NCBI GenBank assembly: GCA_029379215.1
Contig: JAQYWO010000008.1
Span: forward strand, 1-64,000
Source: Rhizonema sp. PD37
GTDB taxonomy: Bacteria; Cyanobacteriota; Cyanobacteriia; Cyanobacteriales; Nostocaceae
Length of the DNA stretch: 64,000 nucleotides
Reading direction: 5' to 3'
The position numbers were made by a program, and so were the translations under genes. The notes below the pieces were generated by a model, which saw only the letters and a program-made list of their open reading frames with translations, was not told where the DNA came from and did not search any database. How positions within the stretch are numbered: position 1 is the stretch's first letter; every line of letters begins with the position of its first letter. Positions 47,779 to 58,258 of this stretch are shown in pieces.

Positions 47779-50427
47779 GTGATGACAAACATGGCAGATG
47801 AACTGATCAAAGTTATATTCTTTTTCGAGGAACACACAGAAGTTGGAGTGGCAAGACAAATAACGATTGAGGAAGCTCTCTTCCACGAGCCTCAATCTGT
47901 CACCCAGTTTCGGCTGATACTGGTGCAAGAATTTCTGGAGCTTAAATCTACTTTGCTTTCCCTTGCTATCGATGTCGTTATCTTAAACTTCCCTTGGAAA
48001 AATGCTTTCTGTTTAGAAGTCATGGACAGTATCCACTCTCTTGCTCCAAATGCAGCTGTTGTGATCATGAGTGATTTCGAGGAGGAAACGAGGCAACAAC
48101 AAGCGATCGCTATGAGCGTACATAATTATTTAATTAAAAGCAATATTTATCCTCAACTATTACGGCATTTACTGTACACAATTGCTCGGCAGCACCGTTT
48201 AAATGGAGAAGTCAGCAAAACACAGTTCCAGGAGTTATCTAAAATTCATACAGCTATTATTATACTACACGATGACTTAAGTATTTTAGCTATCAATTAT
48301 GCCCTAGCAGAAATGACTGGGTATGAAGTTGCTGAATTGATGGCTAAAGACTGCTTTGCACTGGTTACGCCCGAATCGCAAGAGCTGATCAGAAAAAACA
48401 TTATTAGCGAATCTGAAAAACCTTATCCAGTTGTTGTAGTTAAAAAAGACGGTTCTACTTTTCCAGTTGAAATGCAAAGCCAAATCATTCTTTACCAAAA
48501 TAAACAACTACAAGTAGCGGCACTTAAAGATATTACTGAGCGCAAACAGCAAGATGTTTGGCAAACAAGGGAAAACAGTCTGCGAAAGCAGAACCAAACG
48601 CTGGTGAAATTTGCCAGAAGCAAGACACTTCAGCAAGGCAATCTTCATCTAGCATTCAAGGAAATTACAGAAACGACTGCTGAGTCTCTAGACGTAGAGC
48701 GAGTCAGTATCTGGTTATATCAATTTAACTACATAAGAATTGAATGTTTTGACTTATACGAACAGGACACTAAACGTCATAGTTCTGGTATGGTGTTGGA
48801 AAAAGCCGATTATCCAGTGTATTTTGAAGCTTTGTTTAACGAGCCAAATATTGTAGTAAATAATGTCTATCTAGACAAAAGAACCCAAGAGTTATCTGAT
48901 TCTTATCTTTCCGTTTTTGGCATCGCATCCCTGATATATATACCAATTTGGTTGGGGAAATGTTTGGTAGGAGTGTTGTGTTACGAACACACTGGTAGCA
49001 TTCGTGAGTGGACATTGGAAGAAGAAAATTTTTTGAGTGCTATTGCAGATTTCACAATCTTAGCAATAGAAGCAAGCGAACGAGACATTAAACAGAAAGC
49101 ACTGCAACAGAGTGAGACGCGATTGCAGGCAATTTTCGAGCGTTCATCTGTTGGCATTGGATTGCTAGATATGAAAATACGGATTGTTGATATCAATCCA
49201 TTACTATGTCAAATACTGGGATACAGTCGGGAAGAGCTATACGGCAAGCGCTTTACAGATTACATTTCTGACACAAAAGGAGGAGATTTAGAGCTTTATA
49301 AACAATTGGTGTCAAGAACTCGCGATCGCTTGGAACTGGAAAGGTGTTTTTTGCATAGAGATAGTCGTTTAGTTTGGATTCACCTCAGTATTTCTCTCAT
49401 TCCCAGCAAAAATGACGAACCGGAGTTTTTCCTCTTGATGATTGAGGATATTACCGAACGTAAGCAAACAGAGTTGAAACTGTTTGAAAGTAAAGAAGCG
49501 GCAGAAGCTGGTAGTCGGGCAAAGAGTGAGTTTTTGGCAACCATGAGCCACGAACTACGAACGCCTCTCAACGCTGTTATGGGATTATCTCAGTTGCTGG
49601 AACAAGAAATAGTTGGTTCTCTGACTCACAAGCAGAAAGAATATCTTAGTTGTATTTATAGCAGTGGTGAACATTTACTGGATTTGATCAACGATATCCT
49701 TGAGCTATCTAAGGTGGAAGCAGGTAAAGAAGAATTTTCGCTGTCAAGAGTGCAAGTGCAACCATTGTGTGAATCTGTTATCTCGATGGTGAGCGATCGC
49801 GCTATCGAAAAAGGATTGCAACTCACAACTGAAATTGACAAAAATGCAGATGTTTGCATTGGTGACGCTCGCAAAATCAAGCAAATGCTGCTTAACCTTC
49901 TCACCAATGCGATAAAATTCACCGTAGTCGGCTCTGTGTTGCTGGAAGTTAAAAAAGTTTCTCAGGGCATTAAAATGATAGTATCAGACACGGGCATTGG
50001 TATTGCTCCAAATCATTATAAATTTTTATTTGAACCTTTTAAACAGCTAGACAGTCGGCTCAATCGTCAGTATGAAGGTACTGGTTTAGGTTTAGCTTTA
50101 ACGCGCAAATTAGCACGTTTACATGGTGGAGATGTGACAGTGGAATCGACTTTGGGAGAAGGTAGTCGATTCACCCTATTTTTACCAGATCAACACCAAA
50201 CCAGAGGTGAAGAGATGGCAAAGTTGGGAAAAGTTGCAGCGCTGACTTCCACTGTAGATATTGGACAACATACCATTAAACATCCAAACCTAACTGAAGA
50301 GACTCAGAATTCAAATATCACCCCACACACCAACCAGATTCCAGGCGCACAAGAGTTGCTTGCACTCTCGAGCGATAAACCAGTACACTGGCTTCTGACA
50401 GTTTTAGATGAAGACAGTGAGGAGTGA
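47779..50427 (+). CDS. Sensor histidine kinase with receiver-like, PAS and GAF domains
   Basis: The 882-residue protein begins with a receiver-like region (to about residue 140) whose phosphoacceptor is not clear. A PAS domain follows, then a GAF domain (about 285-450), a second PAS domain ([29 protein letters not shown]) and PAC segment, then HisKA with H591 in [10 protein letters not shown]. The HATPase has N, G1 and G2 boxes ([32 protein letters not shown]). There are no transmembrane helices, so it senses inside the cell. The start may be the GTG 47779 or the ATG 47782. The partner regulator is unknown. Confidence 0.9.
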   Translation: MMTNMADELIKVIFFFEEHTEVGVARQITIEEALFHEPQSVTQFRLILVQEFLELKSTLLSLAIDVVILNFPWKNAFCLEVMDSIHSLAPNAAVVIMSDFEEETRQQQAIAMSVHNYLIKSNIYPQLLRHLLYTIARQHRLNGEVSKTQFQELSKIHTAIIILHDDLSILAINYALAEMTGYEVAELMAKDCFALVTPESQELIRKNIISESEKPYPVVVVKKDGSTFPVEMQSQIILYQNKQLQVAALKDITERKQQDVWQTRENSLRKQNQTLVKFARSKTLQQGNLHLAFKEITETTAESLDVERVSIWLYQFNYIRIECFDLYEQDTKRHSSGMVLEKADYPVYFEALFNEPNIVVNNVYLDKRTQELSDSYLSVFGIASLIYIPIWLGKCLVGVLCYEHTGSIREWTLEEENFLSAIADFTILAIEASERDIKQKALQQSETRLQAIFERSSVGIGLLDMKIRIVDINPLLCQILGYSREELYGKRFTDYISDTKGGDLELYKQLVSRTRDRLELERCFLHRDSRLVWIHLSISLIPSKNDEPEFFLLMIEDITERKQTELKLFESKEAAEAGSRAKSEFLATMSHELRTPLNAVMGLSQLLEQEIVGSLTHKQKEYLSCIYSSGEHLLDLINDILELSKVEAGKEEFSLSRVQVQPLCESVISMVSDRAIEKGLQLTTEIDKNADVCIGDARKIKQMLLNLLTNAIKFTVVGSVLLEVKKVSQGIKMIVSDTGIGIAPNHYKFLFEPFKQLDSRLNRQYEGTGLGLALTRKLARLHGGDVTVESTLGEGSRFTLFLPDQHQTRGEEMAKLGKVAALTSTVDIGQHTIKHPNLTEETQNSNITPHTNQIPGAQELLALSSDKPVHWLLTVLDEDSEE

Positions 50428-50488
50428 TCAGCTCTTATTTGAATAAGTAGGCGATCGCTCTCATATTGTTTAGTTTCACCAAAATTTC

Positions 50489-51817
50489 TCACTCTATCAG
50501 CTCGCCCATATTAAAATCTATTCTGACCCAACCTTTGAGTTTTCGTAAATTGTCGAGAATGAGTATGGGAATCTGCCAGTGATGTACCATCAGGAAGGGT
50601 AAGGGATCACTCACTTCAAACATTGCTTCTTTCCCGGAAAAGATGTTTCTTACCCAGGTTTGCAGTTGCTTAAACGATCTAATCTCATTCAGCCGCCAAA
50701 CTTCGTGATACAACCAATAGGTGGGTTTACTATCAGTCTTTGGCTGTAAAGATTCAGCCAGAGGTTCTTTACCAAGATAAGCATCCGCTACTCCTGGATG
50801 ATTATAAAACATAGTAATGGCGGAGTGAGTACGGGGGTTACACTCAATCGCGTAAACAGTTCCGTCTTCTGCTTCGATGAAGTCAAAGGAAAGTTGCCCG
50901 GTTTTTCCGAGTTCTTTGGTAAAATGACTCGCCCATTGCCTAATTTCCGGCTGCTCAACGTTTTCGTAGTTGACTTGAAAGGCAGATGACTCACAGCAGC
51001 AGTACATTCTTGACTCGCCATCTCGCGCAGTCGTGTGAGTGCAGTATTCCTTTCCAGGGATGAATTCCTGCATAATCCAAGGATTCTCCTCACTGATAGG
51101 CAAACTCTTGACAAATGCTGCTGTTTGTGCCAGCGTGTCGCAAGGTAGCTTGGTAAGATTCAAGCGACGTATTTGATCGTAGGGAATGCTTTTAAGAATG
51201 TATTTGCACTTTTCTTGGGAAAAGTCAAAGTTGATAACTTGTTCGGGAGCAGTAATTTTGAAGGATTTGGGTACGGATAAACCGAACGATCGCGCTGTTT
51301 CGGCAAAGGCAAACTTGTCATCTAAGAGCTTCGTGACATCCGCATCGAAGTGGAAAAACTCACAAAATTCTGGTAATGGGGGCTTGCCGTGATCGTAGTG
51401 GATGACAGAAAAAATGGCTACTGGGATAAAAAAGTCGATCTTCTCTGTTTTGGCGATCGCGTGCATTGCTTTGATGTAGCCTGATATGTCTTTGCTAGGA
51501 TCGGGAACAGTGTAAAAGCCTGCAACAGAGTTGGAATATTTATTACCACTTGGCCAGAATTTCTCAATGTCAATTATAATCACCCGATGCCCATCAGCAT
51601 GAAATGAACGCGCTAGCTGAAGGGTTTTCGTCATTCTCGCGCCAGCGATTAAGATATTTTTGGAATTCGGATTGACAACAGTTGGCTTGCCAAATGGTTG
51701 CTTGAGAAAGTTCCACAATAGCGAAGTTAAAACGACGATGCAGTTTAAGGGAAATGCGATCGCCAGTAATACAAGAGTGCCCAAGTTTTGGAACACTACA
51801 AAAATCTGCTCCCTCAT
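50489..51817 (-). CDS. mysC: MysC-type ATP-grasp ligase, copy 2 (downstream)
   Basis: MysC attaches glycine to 4-deoxygadusol to give mycosporine-glycine, a UV-screening compound. The 442-residue protein has an N-terminal hydrophobic segment (LGTLVLLAIAFPLNCIVVLTSL) seen in cyanobacterial MysC. An ATP-grasp core follows: SKNILIAGARMTKTLQLARS, LSVPKSFKITAPEQV, KYILKSIPYDQIRRL, and QLSFDFIEAEDGTVYAIECNPRTHSA with the metal-binding Glu/Asn. It shares these blocks with the gene 49 bases upstream on the same strand, so the two are a tandem duplication. Which copy is the working MysC is not known. Confidence 0.85.
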   Translation of the reverse strand: MREQIFVVFQNLGTLVLLAIAFPLNCIVVLTSLLWNFLKQPFGKPTVVNPNSKNILIAGARMTKTLQLARSFHADGHRVIIIDIEKFWPSGNKYSNSVAGFYTVPDPSKDISGYIKAMHAIAKTEKIDFFIPVAIFSVIHYDHGKPPLPEFCEFFHFDADVTKLLDDKFAFAETARSFGLSVPKSFKITAPEQVINFDFSQEKCKYILKSIPYDQIRRLNLTKLPCDTLAQTAAFVKSLPISEENPWIMQEFIPGKEYCTHTTARDGESRMYCCCESSAFQVNYENVEQPEIRQWASHFTKELGKTGQLSFDFIEAEDGTVYAIECNPRTHSAITMFYNHPGVADAYLGKEPLAESLQPKTDSKPTYWLYHEVWRLNEIRSFKQLQTWVRNIFSGKEAMFEVSDPLPFLMVHHWQIPILILDNLRKLKGWVRIDFNMGELIE

Positions 51818-51866
51818 AGTTATAATTGTGACATAATAGTGGAATCAGTAACGAAGCGCTTCTTAA

Positions 51867-53261
51867 TTACTTCTTAGTTGTAGAGGTATTGCTATATTTT
51901 ACGTCTTCTCCAAACTTTATGAGTTTCCCAATACAAAAATCAATCCTCACCCAACTTTGTAAAGAGCGCAAACTATCGAGTAATAGTAAAGGAACGTACC
52001 AGTGATGTACCATTAAGAAGGGTAGTGGGTCGTTAACTTCAAATAGAGCATCTTTTCCTTGCCAAATATTTTTAAACCAATTTTGCAACTGCTTCAACGA
52101 TCTAATTTCATTGAGTCTCCAAAGTTCGTGATAAAGCCAATAAGTAGGCTTACTATTACTCAGGGGTTGCAGAGGTTCAACGGGAGGCTCGTGATTGAGA
52201 TAAGCATCTGCTAAACCTGGATGGTTGTAATACATTGTAATCGCTGAGTGAGCGCGAGCGTTGCACTCGAGCGCATAAATCGTCCCATCTTCTGCCTGAA
52301 TGAAGTCAAAAGAAAGTTGTCCAGTCAGTTGCAGTTCTTTAACAAAATGACTCACCCACTCCTGAATTTGTGGATGTTCAACGTTTTCGTAATTGACTTG
52401 AAAAGCAGATGATTTGCAGCAGCAGTGTACTGTTAATTCACCATTTCTCACTGCACTGTGAGTACAGTATTCTGTTCCGGGAATAAACTCTTGTAATATC
52501 CAAGGAGTGTCTTGACTAATGGGCTTACTTTTAACATAAAGCGCCATTTGTTCAGGAGACTCCATTGGCAGCTTAGTCAGATCTAAGCGTAAAACAGAAT
52601 CATAAACAATCGTTTTGAGAATATATTTGCGCTTTTCGTTAGTAAAGTCGAAATTAAGAACTTGTTCAGAATCTGTAATTAGAAAGCTTTTTGGGACAGA
52701 TAGCGAGAGTGAGCGTGCAATTTGTGCAAAGGTAGACTTGTTATCCAGCATTTTCATTGTATCAGCATCGAAGTGAAAATTTTCACAATAGGCTGATAAC
52801 ACTGGTTTGCGCTCAGAGTCAAAGTAGCTGGCTGCAAAAATACCTACCGGGACAAAAAAATCTATGTTTTCTTTCTTGGCGATCGCACGCACGGCTTGAG
52901 TATAGCCTGATATATCTTCGTGCGAATCAGGAACTGTGTAAAAGCGTGCTACAGAGTTGGAAAATCGATAACCACTGAACCAGTTTTGTTCGAGATCAAA
53001 TAAAATAACTCGATGCCCTGCGGCGTGAAATGATCGAGCCAACTGAAGGGTTTTCGTCATTCTACCACCACCGATCAAGATATTTTTCGGATTCTCGTTC
53101 AAAACCACTTGCTTGTTGAAGCCTCGGCTAAAAAAATTCCATAGCAGCGTTGCAAGTACGACAGTGCAATTAAAGGGAAATGCGATCAAGAGTAACGCCA
53201 GCGCCCCCAAATTTTGAAACACTGCGTAAATACGTGTTCGTATAGATTGTTTTTGCACCAT
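51867..53261 (-). CDS. mysC: MysC-type ATP-grasp ligase, copy 1 (upstream)
   Basis: The 464-residue protein has the same architecture as copy 2: membrane-type N-terminal segment, PKNILIGGGRMTKTLQLARS, LSVPKSFLITDSEQVLNFDF, KYILKTIVYDSVLRLDLTKL, and QLSFDFIQAEDGTIYALECN followed by ARAHSA. Arg and Asn/Pro positions around the catalytic loop differ slightly from copy 2 (CNARAH against CNPRTH), which could affect the substrate. It is the first gene of the pair and probably drives both. The mysAB genes are 5 kb away on the other strand. Confidence 0.85.
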   Translation of the reverse strand: MVQKQSIRTRIYAVFQNLGALALLLIAFPFNCTVVLATLLWNFFSRGFNKQVVLNENPKNILIGGGRMTKTLQLARSFHAAGHRVILFDLEQNWFSGYRFSNSVARFYTVPDSHEDISGYTQAVRAIAKKENIDFFVPVGIFAASYFDSERKPVLSAYCENFHFDADTMKMLDNKSTFAQIARSLSLSVPKSFLITDSEQVLNFDFTNEKRKYILKTIVYDSVLRLDLTKLPMESPEQMALYVKSKPISQDTPWILQEFIPGTEYCTHSAVRNGELTVHCCCKSSAFQVNYENVEHPQIQEWVSHFVKELQLTGQLSFDFIQAEDGTIYALECNARAHSAITMYYNHPGLADAYLNHEPPVEPLQPLSNSKPTYWLYHELWRLNEIRSLKQLQNWFKNIWQGKDALFEVNDPLPFLMVHHWYVPLLLLDSLRSLQSWVRIDFCIGKLIKFGEDVKYSNTSTTKK

Positions 53262-53320
53262 ATAATGTAGCCTTAAATTTATCTAGCAACGCTTTATACA
53301 CTCAGATTATCTTCTGTCAA

Positions 53321-53411
53321 CGAGTTATAAATAAAAGAGCAGTTCGTAGCTGCTTTACCGCAGGCTATAAAGCGCAAATAAAAATATTATCATAAGTGTT
53401 CAACCGAACAT
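53321..53411 (+). repeat. Left arm of an imperfect inverted repeat around the GNAT gene
   Basis: It matches the reverse complement of 54010-54093: gagttataaataaaaga, agttcgtag, aaagc and, at the inner end, aagtgttc-accgaaca. The two arms lie outside the GNAT gene with about 600 bases between them. Confidence 0.65.
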
Positions 53412-53544
53412 AAAATTGCTATTCTCTGCTTGACTGACAAAAACCTTACATAGAAGCTCAGATCCTGGTATCAGGGCGTTTTTTGTTTACTGTAAGGTTA
53501 CCATATCGCTCTACAGTAGACCGAAAAAGTTTAGGTGCGTTCAC

Positions 53545-53982
53545 TCATTCAATATGTTTAATCATTTTGACATGGCGAATGCCTGCCTCTTCAAAGACTT
53601 CTCCAACCTCATGAAAACCCAATTGTTGATGTAAGCCTTTCACATATTCTTGGGCGTGGATGACAACTTCGGAAATATTTTGAAAAGCGATCACATCTAT
53701 TGCCTTTTCCATAATTTTCTTCCCAATCCCTAACCCTCTAGCTGTCGGCAAAACAGCTAACCTTTCTATTTTGGCTATTTTCTCATCCAAATACCTAATT
53801 CTGGCAGTTCCCACACATTGATTATCTAAATAAGCAATCAATTGCTCAGAAACTTGATCATACTCGTCAAAATCTAAAGCCGGATCTACCCCTTGTTCTT
53901 CCTGAAACACAGATTTTCTGATTGCTTCAATCGCGACAAACTCCTCTAGCAATTGAGCAAGTTTAACAACAATATCACTCAT
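53545..53982 (-). CDS. GNAT-family N-acetyltransferase
   Basis: A 145-residue acetyl-CoA-dependent acetyltransferase. The acetyl-CoA loop is visible in KIAKIERLAVLPTARGLGIGKKIMEKAI (motif A, R-x-x-G-x-G/A), and a typical early block is FQEEQGVDPALDFDEYDQ. It resembles ElaA-type small acetyltransferases. The substrate is unknown. The gene is flanked by about 90-base inverted repeats, which may mean it moved as a unit. Confidence 0.85.
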   Translation of the reverse strand: MSDIVVKLAQLLEEFVAIEAIRKSVFQEEQGVDPALDFDEYDQVSEQLIAYLDNQCVGTARIRYLDEKIAKIERLAVLPTARGLGIGKKIMEKAIDVIAFQNISEVVIHAQEYVKGLHQQLGFHEVGEVFEEAGIRHVKMIKHIE

Positions 53983-54009
53983 CTAAATCTCTTCAATACT
54001 CTTTATATC

Positions 54010-54093
54010 ATGTTCGGTCGAACACTTGTAATATTGTAGTTGAGCTTCTCGTATAGTAGCTTTACTACGAACCTATCTTTTATTTATAACTCA
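54010..54093 (-). repeat. Right arm of an imperfect inverted repeat around the GNAT gene
   Basis: Inverted partner of 53321-53411. The arm begins at tgttcggtcgaaca, itself a small palindrome, and ends in tcttttatttataactc. Confidence 0.65.
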
Positions 54094-54201
54094 TTTACCG
54101 AACATGATATTACGTCTTCGTGGTTTCATCAAATAAATACTCAAGTGAGTTGTTAACAGTTAACAACCCACATTGAGTCAATGTACAATTCAAATACTCA
54201 T

Positions 54202-57168
54202 TTAATCAGCCCCTTCAATTGGTGCAAAACCTTGGCGCTGGATATTCTCTGTCACCGTGCGCGGTTCTAAAAATTGTAGCAGGTAATCCGGTCCTCCTGC
54301 CTTAGAACCAACACCAGAAAGCTTGAATCCACCAAATGGTTGCTGTGCAACAATCGCACCCGTAATAGTGCGGTTAATGTACAAATTCCCGACTTCAAAC
54401 TCTGACTGCGCTATTTGAATATGCGTTGGTGTTCGAGAGTAAAGTCCGCCAGTTAAGGCATAGTTAGTGCCGTTAGCAACTGCCAACGCCTCTGGAAAAT
54501 CTTTGACTTTAGTGACTGCCACAACCGGACCAAAAATTTCTTGCTGAGCAATTGTTGCATTTGGCGAGACTTCTGTAAAGATCACAGGACCGATGAAATA
54601 CCCGTTATCCGGTGCGGACATTTCTAAAGCAACTTTTGCTTCTGCCTTACCTTTCTCAATATACTCGCAAATGCGATCGCGTGCCTTAGCATCAATCACA
54701 GGGCCAACTTGCGTGCTAGGTAACTCAGCTGCACCAATATTCAGTGATTTTGTTGCTTCCACAAAACGTTGTACAAAAGTATCGTATACAGCTTGATGTA
54801 CAATCACCCGCGAACAAGCAGAACATTTTTGTCCGCTATAACCAAACGCCGATTGCACAACACCCATAACAGCAGCGTCTAAATCAGCACTTTCATCCAC
54901 AATAATCGCATTCTTCCCTCCCATTTCAGCAATGACCCGTTTCATATGCTTTTGACCAGGCTTGAGAATTGCTGCTTCTGCGTATATTTTACAACCTACT
55001 TCCTGTGAGCCAGTAAAAGCGATTACATGAGTATCTGGATGATTGACAAAAGTAGCACCGACTGTGGAACCTTTTCCTGGTACATATTGGAAGACACCTT
55101 TAGGTATCCCCGCCTCCACCAAAATTTCTGCGAGTTTTGCCGCAATCACAGAAGATGTTTCGGCTGGTTTCAACAAAGTACAATTACCCGCAACCAAAGC
55201 TGCCACAGTCATCCCTGTCGCAATAGCAAGTGGGAAATTCCAAGGAGAAATCACCACTGCAATTCCCCGTGGCTGGTAAATGTAACGATTTGTTTCACCA
55301 GCAACGTCATAGTTGTAGCCCAAGTCAAGCCGTTCCATTTCTGAAGCGTAATAGCGACAGAAATCTATTGCCTCAGAAACCTCAGCATCTGCCTCTCGTA
55401 CTGCTTTTCCCACTTCCAAAACCATCCAAGCAGAAAGTTCGGCACGGCGTTGCTCCATCAAATCACCCGCCTTCCGTAAGATAGAGGCACGTTTAGCCAC
55501 AGGTGTTTTGCGCCAGTTGGGAAACGCAGCTTTTGCTGAGCGCATCGCTTGTTCAGCTTGTTCAACAGAAATCGATCCCACTTTCCCAACAACTTCACTG
55601 TAATTTGAGGGGTTCACAGAATCAACAATTTCCTGAGTGCTGGTGTACTCACCATTAATTAGAGGGAGATATGTTTTCCCCAGTTGTTGACGAACAGTTT
55701 GTAAAGCTTCAGCCGATTTCTTGACGACTTCCTCTTTAGCATAATCTGTGTCTGGTGCACCTAAGAACGCGGAAGAATCTTGATACCTATCTTCTTGTCG
55801 GATGATTGGTGGTGCAATAAGTTCCTCAACAGGGCGATTTTCCATGTTTTGCCGCAGAAAGGAACTATTAGCCGTATTTTCTAGCAAACGACGAATGAGA
55901 TAAGCCATTCCCGGCAGTAGTTCACCGTAGGGACAGTATACTCGGACTCGATAACCCTTGTTAACTAAGGCTTGGGCGATTTTGTCTCCCATTCCATAGA
56001 GAACTTGCATTTCAAAGCAACGACGGGGGACATTTAAACTTTCTGCTAGAGCAATCGCCCGAGCTTGCGATCGCACGTTGTGGCTACCGATTGCAGAATA
56101 GACATATTCATGATTTTGCAGCAATAACTCAGTTATTTTCTCAAAATTAGCATCTGTCGCTGCTTTATCGTTATATACTGGTTGAAGCCAATGTTTTTGT
56201 GCTGCTTTAATGGTTTCTTGATCCCAATACGCGCCTTTCACTAAGCGGATCGTCATCGGATAACCGCGTTGTTTCGCCCAGGCAATCCAGTCAAGTACAT
56301 CTTCTTCGCTATCGCGGAGATATGCCTGTATTGTAATGCCAATATCTGTACGCTGTCTAAACTCTTGTTCCATCAACAATTTTTTCAAAATGCTAAGAGT
56401 TATGTCTTTGTAAGCATACTGTTCCATATCAAAATGAACCGCAGCCCCCAATTCCTGAGCACGACGCAAAAGGATACGAATGCGATCGCCGACTCGTTCT
56501 TCACTCCCCTTGGCATCCAAGGGATCGAACTGGGAGTAAAAAGCCGTCAGCTTCACAGACACCTGAACTTTCGGCAATACGCCATCTGCTTCATCAATTA
56601 GGGGTACTGGCGTCCAACTCTTGGAGGCTTCTACCAATTGTTGCATCAATTCCAAGTAGCGTTCCAGGTAAGACTGAGCTTCTACTTCGGTAATCACTGC
56701 CTCACCCAACAAGTCTACAGTGAATGCCATTTTGTCTTTACGCAGTCGCTCAATCGTCTTAATGACTTGTTTAATATTCTCCCCGGATATGTATTTGTGA
56801 GCTAATGTTTCTGTGGCTGTGGAAACAGTTGTCGCCGCAACTTGCCCTGGCATGGAATCGGGGTTAGCAAAGTTTAGCATTCCCTTCAGGGCTGCTGGTA
56901 GTTCTACTGATTCCGAGCCTAGATATTCTTGTAAATGTGCAGCAATTTCTGATTTACTATTTAAAGCCGGAAGAGTATCAATAAAGCGAAATAGCTGCAC
57001 CCGTAACCCAGGATTACTCATCGCCCAAGCCAGTAATTTATCGTCCCAGCGCATCTGATCTCTTAATGCCGCAAAGAACGAACGATTCTCCTGCGTTGCC
57101 GCTAGAAGTTCCCTGGCAATTTCTTGGGTTTTATCTTCGTATATACTTTTTTTTACTTGTAATACCAC
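54202..57168 (-). CDS. putA: Bifunctional proline dehydrogenase/P5C dehydrogenase
   Basis: The enzyme oxidises proline to glutamate in two steps, with FAD in the first and NAD+ in the second. The 988-residue protein has an N-terminal helical arm, a proline dehydrogenase barrel (about residues 80-480; VQVSVKLTAFYSQFDP, MTIRLVKGAYWDQE, QVLYGMGDKIAQAL), and an aldehyde dehydrogenase domain with the Glu in IAEMGGKNAIIVDE and the Cys in SGQKCSACSRVIV. There is no ribbon-helix-helix domain, so it should not repress itself as enteric PutA does. It is divergent from mysA across a 1.1 kb spacer. Confidence 0.96.
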   Translation of the reverse strand: MVLQVKKSIYEDKTQEIARELLAATQENRSFFAALRDQMRWDDKLLAWAMSNPGLRVQLFRFIDTLPALNSKSEIAAHLQEYLGSESVELPAALKGMLNFANPDSMPGQVAATTVSTATETLAHKYISGENIKQVIKTIERLRKDKMAFTVDLLGEAVITEVEAQSYLERYLELMQQLVEASKSWTPVPLIDEADGVLPKVQVSVKLTAFYSQFDPLDAKGSEERVGDRIRILLRRAQELGAAVHFDMEQYAYKDITLSILKKLLMEQEFRQRTDIGITIQAYLRDSEEDVLDWIAWAKQRGYPMTIRLVKGAYWDQETIKAAQKHWLQPVYNDKAATDANFEKITELLLQNHEYVYSAIGSHNVRSQARAIALAESLNVPRRCFEMQVLYGMGDKIAQALVNKGYRVRVYCPYGELLPGMAYLIRRLLENTANSSFLRQNMENRPVEELIAPPIIRQEDRYQDSSAFLGAPDTDYAKEEVVKKSAEALQTVRQQLGKTYLPLINGEYTSTQEIVDSVNPSNYSEVVGKVGSISVEQAEQAMRSAKAAFPNWRKTPVAKRASILRKAGDLMEQRRAELSAWMVLEVGKAVREADAEVSEAIDFCRYYASEMERLDLGYNYDVAGETNRYIYQPRGIAVVISPWNFPLAIATGMTVAALVAGNCTLLKPAETSSVIAAKLAEILVEAGIPKGVFQYVPGKGSTVGATFVNHPDTHVIAFTGSQEVGCKIYAEAAILKPGQKHMKRVIAEMGGKNAIIVDESADLDAAVMGVVQSAFGYSGQKCSACSRVIVHQAVYDTFVQRFVEATKSLNIGAAELPSTQVGPVIDAKARDRICEYIEKGKAEAKVALEMSAPDNGYFIGPVIFTEVSPNATIAQQEIFGPVVAVTKVKDFPEALAVANGTNYALTGGLYSRTPTHIQIAQSEFEVGNLYINRTITGAIVAQQPFGGFKLSGVGSKAGGPDYLLQFLEPRTVTENIQRQGFAPIEGAD

Positions 57169-58258
57169 TGATGACGAACTCCTTATTTAAGCAAGGCTTT
57201 CTTAAAAAGCCCACGTATACTATTTTGACTCTTGAATTGTGTTAAGTCACTGTACTGCTAAGTATATTGTTGGCAGATTGCTTAAACAGAAGTTGCTATA
57301 TCTACAAAGACGAAAGTGACAATAGCGGGTGAAGTTAGTATGCCCTTGGGCTTAGTTACAGACAATGGGTACATGCGAATATGTCAACCCTACCCGTACA
57401 GAGATAGAGAATAAGGAATGAGATCAAATTTTATCAAGCGCCGCCACTCGCCTTGACACTATGGCAATCCGAAATCATTCGTAAAACACTCTTCGTTCTG
57501 CTTTTACAGGTCTAAACATATTTCGGCAATGAAAGTCAATTCATCCATAGTCTAACTAATGGTGAGTTGATTATTCAGAATCAAAATACCTAGTAGAGTA
57601 GATGACGAACTTAGGCGATATAGTCTATTAAGGGTACGGACATAGATGTTCGATTATTTGTGACTAGTACCGCTCCCTTGGAATTAAACATCCGTTTTTT
57701 ATCGCCATCCTATCTAAGCTCTTGGAGAATTGCAAGGCTTTACGTCCAGACTTCTTATATAAGTCTGGTAAGTCCTGTTAGTGTACGTTTTATTTATGGC
57801 TGGCATATTCTCAGTCCGACTCCAGAAACTTCACCGTCAAGACTATTTAATGCTGAATTCTTAAACTGCTTCCAGTTTGGTATTGACTGGTTGACCTAAC
57901 TAATTTTATTTGCGCTCAAACTTAAATGTATATACTTAAATGCTACTTTTGTCAATATCCAATATTGCTGAATATTCAGAAAATAAAATATTTTTTAGTT
58001 ATGAAAAATTAAAAAGTTATTAAATCTTTTAAACTCATACATTTTTACCTCTTTTGGTATCTTCTAGTGAGTGGAGTAGTTCAACTATACTAATTTCAGT
58101 TCATTCTTACTAACAACAGCTGCTCAAAAGAAAAGAGCAATTTTTGCAAATAGTTCTTTAATACATGTGAGAAGTCCGTGTTGGTTGCTTGTCGCTGACA
58201 AGTGGTGAAAAATAAGTAGAGTGGGATGCTGCCAAATCATTAATAAACGTAGAAACAA
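57169..58258. other. Divergent spacer between putA and mysA
   Basis: 1090 bases holding both promoters. A minus/plus hairpin (ccagactt / aagtctgg) lies at 57746-57768. A 79-codon frame at 57660-57899 is not credible. I searched for NtcA-type palindromes without finding any. Confidence 0.5.

Noticed and set aside
57660..57899. Plus-strand open frame of 79 codons between putA and mysA
   Set aside because: It runs through a hairpin and has no recognisable domain or ribosome site.
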